Below are positions 22,886-27,718 of a DNA stretch of 27,718 nt, in pieces (the first letter of the stretch is position 1; each line of letters starts with the position of its first letter). This DNA is from Moraxellaceae bacterium UBA2477 (GTDB lineage: Bacteria > Pseudomonadota > Gammaproteobacteria > Pseudomonadales > Moraxellaceae), in contig DDPD01000034.1 of NCBI GenBank assembly GCA_002342025.1, positions 1 through 27,718 of the forward strand, in the 5' to 3' direction. The notes below the pieces were generated by a model. That model saw only the letters and a program-made list of their open reading frames with translations, was not told where the DNA came from and searched no databases. Position numbers and translations under genes: made by a program.

Positions 22886-22969
22886 AATAACTTGAACCAA
22901 TCAAAATCTACGATACCGACAGGAATACCTACACATCATCAGCACACTTGGCTGTACAAATTTGCACGC

Positions 22970-23545
22970 TCACAGCAACGCGCCATAGCCCGCCAACAAC
23001 TTGGTCGTCTGCACCAGACCTTGCTTGCGCAACACATCCAGGAAACGATCAACCTCCATCGGAGGATGCCTGAGCGTCGCGCGCTGACGACGCGCAGCAT
23101 CGACGACTGCCGCCGGATCAAGATCGAACAGGTTTTCGATGAACTCGTCAGGGTGCTGCGCTTCCACACCGTAGGCTGAGAGCGCGCTCGCAGGAAAGTC
23201 CTTGAGGTTGAAGGTGACGATCACGTTGGCATGGCAACGCACCGCAGCGGCGACCACATGGCGATCATCCGCATCCGGCAAGGTCAGACCATCGATCAGT
23301 GACTCATGGCCGGTTACCAGGCCATCCGGAATGGCCTGATCCATGAGCTGAGACGTGCGATCCAGCTGCTCGCGCGTGAGATCGGTACGGTTCAGCAGCA
23401 GATTGCGCTTCCACTCCTCGTGAATCTGGGTTGTCCATCGGGCCCGGAAGCAGCCCGACATGCCCAGCCAGATAAGCAAATCACGCAAAGGGGCCGGATA
23501 AAGCACGCAAGCGTCATAGACTGCCGTGAATGGCGAGCTTCTCAT
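22970..23545 (-). CDS. PIN-domain toxin (ribonuclease)
   Basis: This 191-residue PIN-domain protein probably cleaves RNA and acts as the toxin of a type II pair. Likely metal-binding acids are Asp11 (VYDACVLYPAPLRDLL), Glu43/Glu44 (IHEEW), Asp91/Asp93/Asp94 (LPDADDRHVVAAA) and Asp116 in TFNLKDFP. It is longer than VapC (about 130), with a C-terminal helical part. Its ATG overlaps the stop of the upstream HTH gene by four bases (ATGA), the normal antitoxin-first layout. A deleted relic of a second copy lies at 24816-24891. Confidence 0.88.
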   Translation of the reverse strand: MRSSPFTAVYDACVLYPAPLRDLLIWLGMSGCFRARWTTQIHEEWKRNLLLNRTDLTREQLDRTSQLMDQAIPDGLVTGHESLIDGLTLPDADDRHVVAAAVRCHANVIVTFNLKDFPASALSAYGVEAQHPDEFIENLFDLDPAAVVDAARRQRATLRHPPMEVDRFLDVLRKQGLVQTTKLLAGYGALL

Positions 23546-24009
23546 TCATACCCCATGCCCAGATCCTGGGCCTGCTGCGCGAGCAAGGCCATGGCCTGCT
23601 CACTCTCGACAGCGCGCTTTTCCTTGTAGGCCATCAAGTCCGCAAACTTGACGCGCCGATGCTTGCCGGTGCGATGGAAGGCCAGCTGACCCTCCTCCAG
23701 CAGCTTCACCAGATGGGGACGCGACACGTTGAGCAAGTCAGCCGCTTCCTGCGTGGTCAGCTCGGCATGCACAGGGAGCACCTTGACCGCATTGCCGTCC
23801 GCCAGCTCGGCGAGGATATCCACCAACAGTCTCAGCGCTGAGGTAGGCAGCTCGACCTGATGGGCCTCATTCCTGGCATCAAAGATCTGGATGCGCTGCG
23901 TCTCGAAACCCGTCGCGAGAAACGCCGCAAGCTCGCGCTGCCCGCGCACGGCAGCCTGGATCTCGCGTTCGACAGGCAGTGTCATCTTGGACTGGGCGGT
24001 AGTGGACAT
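23542..24009 (-). CDS. Helix-turn-helix antitoxin of the PIN toxin
   Basis: This 155-residue protein has an excisionase/MerR-like helix-turn-helix at about 84-130 (ELTTQEAADLLNVSRPHLVK and LLEEGQLAFHRTGKHRRVKF). The N-terminal half probably contacts the toxin or forms dimers. It is upstream of, and overlaps, the PIN gene, so it should be the antitoxin and autorepressor. An inverted repeat 40-70 bases upstream (24050-24080) is the likely operator. ATG 24007-24009 follows CAGAGGT. Confidence 0.85.
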   Translation of the reverse strand: MSTTAQSKMTLPVEREIQAAVRGQRELAAFLATGFETQRIQIFDARNEAHQVELPTSALRLLVDILAELADGNAVKVLPVHAELTTQEAADLLNVSRPHLVKLLEEGQLAFHRTGKHRRVKFADLMAYKEKRAVESEQAMALLAQQAQDLGMGYE

Positions 24010-24039
24010 GGTGTACCTCTGGTTAGCAGACGCTATCTC

Positions 24040-24153
24040 TCACAACCAAGATATTCGAAATAATCGAAATTCGCAATATCCGAAACGATGGGAATACTCG
24101 CTGACAACCCCGAAAAGCAGGCCCTTGAAGTCAGGATGGTCATGCAGCAGCAC
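24040..24153 (-). pseudogene. Stub of an AbiEii-like toxin gene
   Basis: A GTG at 24151-24153, overlapping the end of the DUF6088 gene, opens a frame VLLHDHPDFKGLL, which looks like the N-terminus of AbiEii/nucleotidyltransferase toxins that normally follow DUF6088 genes. After about 13 codons the similarity ends and the frame runs into the operator of the PIN/HTH pair, with a stop at 24040. So the toxin is deleted and its partner is orphaned. Confidence 0.55.
24050..24080. promoter_or_regulatory. Inverted-repeat operator of the PIN/HTH pair
   Basis: GATATTCGAA (24050-24059) and TTCGCAATATC (24070-24080) form an imperfect inverted repeat with a TCGAA-rich centre (AATAATCGAAA). It lies 41 bases upstream of the antitoxin ATG and is suited to autoregulation. 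Confidence 0.5.
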
Positions 24154-24739
24154 GGCATGCTCCTTCCAGACGCTTGCGCGTCGCCAGATTGCCGTATGCA
24201 CGCAGCGCCTGACTCAAGTCATTGCTATCCAACTGCTTGAACTTGCTTGCCGCGCGTGCCCAGACAGCTGCTGCATCCTCGGCCAGCTCATCGACATTGT
24301 TGAGCAGATCGACGAACAGGAATTCCGTGGACAAGGCATGCGGAAACCTCGGCTTCACCCGGAAATCGAACTCGCGATTGCCCAGCCTGAAGTGCCCATG
24401 GCGCTTGCGGTTGTAGACCACCGTGCGGTTGTAGAGCTGCGTGGTGCCCAGTCCGACCGTGTTGTAAGCGGAGGGAGAGAAGAGCAGGAAGTCATCATCC
24501 CGCAGGAAGCTGCGCACCAGTTCAGCATCATCAGGCGGCAGCTCGCCAAACACCGATTTGCGAGGCGCGTAATAGAGTCCCTGTGCCAGCTTCCGCAGAT
24601 CACCCGCCTGCACCAACGCTTGGAGGTGTCTATCAACCGAATTGGACACAGCCAACAGGTCGGCGCGACGGTACACACGCCCAGGCTTCAGAACCTGCCG
24701 GACTTGCTCTAACGCACTGGACTGCTCGTGATCGGCCAT
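24140..24739 (-). CDS. DUF6088/AbiEi-like antitoxin, orphan
   Basis: This 199-residue protein resembles DUF6088/AbiEi-type antitoxins. A winged-helix N-terminus (about 8-60: VRQVLKPGRVYRRADLLAVS ... LRKLAQGLYYAPR) is followed by a domain with LLFSPSAYNTVGLGTTQLYN and NRTVVYNRKRHGHFRLGN. The usual partner is a nucleotidyltransferase toxin directly downstream; here only a short stub remains (24040-24153). It may be a relic that still represses its own promoter or protects against a related toxin elsewhere. ATG 24737-24739 has no strong ribosome site. Confidence 0.8.
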   Translation of the reverse strand: MADHEQSSALEQVRQVLKPGRVYRRADLLAVSNSVDRHLQALVQAGDLRKLAQGLYYAPRKSVFGELPPDDAELVRSFLRDDDFLLFSPSAYNTVGLGTTQLYNRTVVYNRKRHGHFRLGNREFDFRVKPRFPHALSTEFLFVDLLNNVDELAEDAAAVWARAASKFKQLDSNDLSQALRAYGNLATRKRLEGACRAAA

Positions 24740-24815
24740 GACGCATGACTTCTCATTGAAAATTCATGCAATCAAGGTAACAGATTGGGTGACTTCTGAC
24801 CAGATCAAGCCTTTC

Positions 24816-24891
24816 CGACGCGCAACATCGACGACAGCCGGATAGAGCACGCAAGCGTCATAGACTGTCGTGAATGGCGAGCTTCTCATTC
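24816..24891 (-). pseudogene. Internally deleted relic of a second PIN toxin gene
   Basis: Bases 24838-24891 match 23494-23547, the start of the intact PIN gene, with two mismatches in 54. Bases 24816-24835 match 23088-23107 near its 3' end with one mismatch. So a second copy has lost about 390 bases in the middle. It shows that a PIN cassette was duplicated around the DUF6088 gene and then decayed. Confidence 0.75.
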
Positions 24892-24906
24892 CTAGCGTCA
24901 TGAAAT

Positions 24907-25875
24907 TTATTTTGACTCAACCTCACGAAAGTCTTTGACTCCGCGCCCCAGCTTGCGTCGCAGAAGGGCGCGCAGCGTCACCCCGTCGGCGTACCCGACC
25001 TGCGCGGCAACTTGATCAACGCTTTCACGCCCGGTGCGCAGGAGTTGGACAGCACGTTCGACGCGCAGGTCCTGGAAATACGACAGCGGTGTCTTCCCGA
25101 GCACACTGTGTAAGCGCCGTGCCAAGGTGCGTTCGCTGGTCCCGGCCGCTATTGCCGCCTCGCTCAAAGAAAATCCGTCCGCCAAATTGCGCCTGGCCCA
25201 GTCCTCGAAGCGTTCGACTACCGGATCAGCATGGGCCAGGTGGTCCGGAATGATGAACTCCGCTTGGGAGCCACGCGCCTCGACCAGCAAGTAACGGGCA
25301 ACCAGCGCTGCCAGTGCCGGGCTGCTGGCTCTGACAATGCTCAAGGCCAAGTCCACATGAGCAAGCGCTGCACCTGCTGTAGTGAAGCCATCCGCGTTGA
25401 CGAGCATGCGCGACTCGTCAAGCTTCACCCTGGGATAGCGTTGCCTGAACATTGGACCCAGCCACCAAGAGGTCGTCGCGCGTCTCTCGTCCAGCAAACC
25501 ACTTTCGGCTAGCAAAAAACTTCCTGAGCAGGCGGCACCCAGATGAGCCCCGGTGGCGGACCATTGGCGCAAGATTGCCGCTGTATCCGCCACGTCGGGT
25601 CGGACCAGGCGATCCGCCAGTGTGTCGGGCATCTTGTCCCCCAGCGCAGGAACGAACACGACGTCAGGCGTCGGCGCACGGTGTGCAGGTACGACGGGGA
25701 CCGTCAAACCCTGCGCGGTTCGGACATGGCGCCGCACACCGACCAATGCCAGGTCAATCGGCGCCGGGGGCTGCGGCAATGAGACGGCCAAGGCGTTGGC
25801 GAGACTCAACGTGTCAGTGAGCGCCGCCAACCCCAGATCGAATACGCCATCAGATACCAAGAGATGAATTTTCAT
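24907..25875 (-). CDS. GlxA-type AraC regulator with DJ-1/PfpI domain
   Basis: This protein has 322 residues from ATG 25873-25875; earlier in-frame starts reach 25962 but precede the conserved strand MKIHLLVSDGVFDLGLAALTD. The N-terminal DJ-1/PfpI-like domain (1-170) has the nucleophile-elbow region GAACSGSFLLAESGLLD with a Cys. The C-terminal AraC domain has GFSLSEAAIAAGTSERTLAR and VDQVAAQVGYADGVTLRALL. It is divergent from the ABM monooxygenase gene 113 bases away, which is its likely target. The effector is unknown. No clear ribosome site precedes the ATG. Confidence 0.88.
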   Translation of the reverse strand: MKIHLLVSDGVFDLGLAALTDTLSLANALAVSLPQPPAPIDLALVGVRRHVRTAQGLTVPVVPAHRAPTPDVVFVPALGDKMPDTLADRLVRPDVADTAAILRQWSATGAHLGAACSGSFLLAESGLLDERRATTSWWLGPMFRQRYPRVKLDESRMLVNADGFTTAGAALAHVDLALSIVRASSPALAALVARYLLVEARGSQAEFIIPDHLAHADPVVERFEDWARRNLADGFSLSEAAIAAGTSERTLARRLHSVLGKTPLSYFQDLRVERAVQLLRTGRESVDQVAAQVGYADGVTLRALLRRKLGRGVKDFREVESK

Positions 25876-25988
25876 GGCAAGAATCATATCAATATTGTCG
25901 TTCTTGTCACTAGCTTGGTCTATCACCAAGTCCCAGACTGTCTGCAGGCCCAATGCCTGCACAACCCGTCCAATGCTAGGAGTTCACC

Positions 25989-26291
25989 ATGACCAAACTT
26001 GCCCTTTTCGTTCGCCTCGAAGCCAAAATCGGCCAGGAAGCTGCCCTGGCCGAATTCCTGGCCAGCGCACTCCCGCTCGCCAACGAGGAGTCCGGAACCA
26101 CCGCATGGTTTGCACTGAAGTTCGGCCCATCGACTTTCGGTATTTTTGATGCCTTTGCGAACGAAGCGGATCGTGAGGCCCATCTGAATGGCGCCATCGC
26201 TGCTGCCTTGATGGCCAACGCCGCCACACTGCTGAGCTCGCCGCCCAACATCGAGAAGGTCGAGTTGCTTGCCGCCAAGCTGCCCGGCTAA
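25989..26291 (+). CDS. ABM-domain small monooxygenase or stress protein
   Basis: This 100-residue dimeric ferredoxin-like alpha-beta-barrel (antibiotic biosynthesis monooxygenase, YgiN-like) protein is complete, with MTKLALFVRLEAKIGQEAAL at the N-terminus and TTAWFALKFGPSTFGIFDAF in the middle. Family members oxidise quinols or aromatic compounds without a cofactor, or have no known activity. ATG 25989 has AGGAG seven bases upstream. It is divergent from the GlxA-type regulator. An isolated hairpin follows its stop. Confidence 0.85.
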   Translation: MTKLALFVRLEAKIGQEAALAEFLASALPLANEESGTTAWFALKFGPSTFGIFDAFANEADREAHLNGAIAAALMANAATLLSSPPNIEKVELLAAKLPG

Positions 26292-26315
26292 CAGCACTTT
26301 TTCAGCATTTCGCAC

Positions 26316-26355
26316 TGAAACGAGATGGCGAGTTTTGGCAATCCATCTCGTTTCA
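26316..26355 (+). terminator. Hairpin after the ABM gene
   Basis: TGAAACGAGATGG (26316-26328) and CCATCTCGTTTCA (26343-26355) form a perfect 13-bp stem with a 14-base loop. No T-run follows, so it may be a Rho-assisted terminator or 3'-end stabiliser. The A/T-balanced arms would also suit a protein-binding site or a mobile-element end. Confidence 0.5.
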
Positions 26356-26467
26356 ATGTGTAGATGTAATCACCAGCGCACTCAAAATGAAGTCGTCGAT
26401 GACATCAAACAACCGGAAAACTGAGCCCATACCGGGCTGTGACATTCCTTTTTTAAATGAGACAACT

Positions 26468-27229
26468 ATGAAGAACATGCTCACCCTCGCTGCTCTCACA
26501 CTGGCTGCAGCCTCGGTTGCACAGGCTGCTCCCAGCAGTAAGTCAACTGCGGCACTGCTCGCAGCTGACAAGTCTTGCAATGGTCTGCCTACCCATGCTG
26601 AGTTCAAAGAAGCGCTGCAAGCCGCGCAGAAGAAAAACAATGCCGGGCTTGGTCTCAACATGTGGGGTGCGGTGGTAAATCGCGCGGGCGTGGTCTGTGC
26701 CGTTGCCTTCACCGGTGACACCTGGGGCGATCAGTGGCCAGCCAGTCGCATCATTGCGGCCCAGAAGGCGAGCACCAGCAATAATTTCAGCCTCCCCAAG
26801 CTGGCAATGGCCACAGCCAACCTCTACAGCATCGCACAGCCCGGTGGATTCGCCTTTGGTATTCAGGAAGCCAACCCGGTTGTACCTGAGCGCGTCTATG
26901 CTGGTCCCTCGGCCTACTGGGGCCAGGTCAATGACCCGATGGTTGGCGAGCGCGTGGGTGGCTTAAATGTGTTCGGGGGCGGTCTGCCGCTCTATAACGC
27001 CAAGGGTGAACTTCTGGGTGCACTGGGCACTTCGGGTGATAGCTCTTGCGCCGATCACATCATCAGCTGGCGCACGCGCAGCACATTGAAACTTGACTAT
27101 GTGCCGGCCGGCCTTGGCCCCAATGGCGTGGACCAGATCGCTTTTAGTGGCCCCTGGAGCCAGCCGGTCTGCGGCGATCTCAAGGCGCATGAGGAAGTTG
27201 TGAACAGCCTCCCGCGTACCCGCAAATAA
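26468..27229 (+). CDS. Secreted GlcG/HbpS-type heme-binding protein (DUF336)
   Basis: This 253-residue protein has a clear Sec signal peptide, MKNMLTLAALTLAAASVAQA, cleaved before APSS. The body has the GlcG/HbpS fold: GVVCAVAFTGDTWGDQWPAS, RIIAAQKASTSNNFSLPKLA and the glycine-rich GGLNVFGGGLPLYNAKGELL with GALGTSGDSSCADH. Homologues bind heme or cobalamin-like ligands or accompany oxidoreductases; the role here is unknown. ATG 26468 is chosen because the signal peptide begins there; the frame opens earlier at 26387. Its gene is apart from the catabolic operons. Four Cys are present in the mature part, suiting a periplasmic protein. Confidence 0.87.
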   Translation: MKNMLTLAALTLAAASVAQAAPSSKSTAALLAADKSCNGLPTHAEFKEALQAAQKKNNAGLGLNMWGAVVNRAGVVCAVAFTGDTWGDQWPASRIIAAQKASTSNNFSLPKLAMATANLYSIAQPGGFAFGIQEANPVVPERVYAGPSAYWGQVNDPMVGERVGGLNVFGGGLPLYNAKGELLGALGTSGDSSCADHIISWRTRSTLKLDYVPAGLGPNGVDQIAFSGPWSQPVCGDLKAHEEVVNSLPRTRK

Positions 27230-27290
27230 GCCGGTAATCGTCTGATCTGATGGTATTGCGGCACCTTATCCCCGGTAAATCCAGTAAGAT

Positions 27291-27575
27291 CTATCGGGGC
27301 TTACGGCCTTTGAAGATGCCAAACCCGCTGCCCAGCACGGCATCCAGCTCTGGCTGTGGCACGACCTGTGCCGGCGTGGCCGTCACAGCCACCTCCTCTA
27401 TCGCATCCAGTCCGAAGCTGCGAATATAGTGGTCAACTAATCCCTGATACTGCGTTAAGTTTTTTTCGGCAACAGCCGGTGCCAGTCCTTCATCGAACTG
27501 ATGCCGGCACGTTATCAGAAGGGCGATTAACTTAGAGGTATCGCGAAGGATCTGCCCACTTTGGGTCGGTAGCTG
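27291..27575 (-). pseudogene. Degraded or 5'-truncated open frame, unknown product
   Basis: An open frame of 94 codons ends at TAG 27291-27293. Its C-terminus, PELDAVLGSGFGIFKGRKPR, looks protein-like. It has no ATG, GTG or TTG start near its 5' end; a TGA closes it at 27576. I do not recognise a family. Only the part at 27291-27424 may be real if an IS joins at 27425. Confidence 0.35.
27425..27449 (+). repeat. IS-like terminus related to the one at 193-217
   Basis: Read rightward, TATAGTGGTCAACTAATCCC and onward matches the minus-strand terminus at 217-193 in 21 of 25 bases. The two are oriented outward from the 27-kb interior, as if related IS copies flanked the island. No transposase frame is visible to the right within the window. 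Confidence 0.5.
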
Positions 27576-27718
27576 TCAGTAAGGCAATAGGTATGTACGT
27601 TTGCCGTTGTAAACACCATCCAACCCCGGACTGCCAAAATTTGTCTCGGAGATATGCTAGCTATTTCAGGACGGGAGCTCAGCGTTAAAACGTCTCTGTG
27701 ATACGGACCCAGTTTCCT

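Larger units (their letters stand above)
27230..27718. other. Right-edge region without an intact gene
   Basis: No complete gene is visible. It contains a degraded minus-strand frame (27291-27575) and an IS-like terminus (27425-27449). CCCCGG ... CGGGG around 27270-27299 could pair weakly after the secreted-protein gene. From 27576 to the end I see nothing that I can name. Confidence 0.5.

Noticed and set aside
22881..22969. Possible orfB of the IS3 element
   Set aside because: No frame with the DDE domain follows orfA; the sequence runs straight into the PIN gene on the other strand.
1..27718. CRISPR arrays, tRNA and rRNA genes
   Set aside because: I saw no regularly spaced repeats, no tRNA cloverleaf with CCA end and no rRNA-like sequence in the window.

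Overview
The window looks like an accessory catabolic island in a gammaproteobacterium of the Alcanivorax, Marinobacter or Pseudomonas type. The best pointers are a CYP153A-type alkane hydroxylase cluster in the order AraC regulator / 2Fe-2S ferredoxin / P450 / GMC alcohol dehydrogenase, and the fatty-acid-type enzymes around it. Taxonomy is inferred from gene families only.

Layout. At 1-217 there is a broken IS3-family end, followed by a TetR regulator (269-910). At 1206-4043 (minus) lies a four-gene module: PF10118 'metal-dependent hydrolase', BtrH-N/DUF4872 acyltransferase-like protein and two hotdog thioesterases. At 4381-7784 (minus) lie a GMC oxidoreductase, CYP153A and ferredoxin, divergent from an AraC regulator (7911-8975, plus). 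At 9100-13908 (plus) lie an alpha/beta hydrolase, a Baeyer-Villiger monooxygenase, an SDR, a third PF10118 protein and a third thioesterase. At 13967-22365 (minus) a second copy of the four-gene module (one thioesterase frameshifted) runs into an acyl-CoA synthetase, two acyl-CoA dehydrogenases and a second GMC oxidoreductase. From 22521 on the content changes to a worn mobile region: a lone IS3 orfA, a PIN/HTH toxin-antitoxin pair, an orphan AbiEi-like antitoxin with a stub of its toxin gene, and a deleted relic of a second PIN gene. After that come a GlxA-type AraC regulator divergent from a small ABM-domain monooxygenase, and a secreted GlcG/HbpS-like protein. The right edge (27291-27718) holds a degraded open frame and a sequence matching 21 of 25 bases of the IS end at 193-217, in outward orientation.

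How the parts may work together (inference). CYP153A with ferredoxin could hydroxylate an alkane or cycloalkane. The SDR or GMC enzymes would give a ketone or aldehyde, the Baeyer-Villiger enzyme an ester or lactone, and the alpha/beta hydrolase would open it. The CoA ligase and paired acyl-CoA dehydrogenases would feed beta-oxidation. No ferredoxin reductase is present.

Most interesting observation. Three promoters, one in front of each non-P450 operon, carry the same 16-bp element TTGG-N8-CCAA. In one case it fills the whole spacer between a perfect TTGACA and a perfect TATAAT. This joins the two duplicated modules and the Baeyer-Villiger operon into one regulon, probably under the TetR protein at 269-910. 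The three PF10118 proteins also share a spacing of Glu and ExxH residues typical of carboxylate-bridged diiron proteins.
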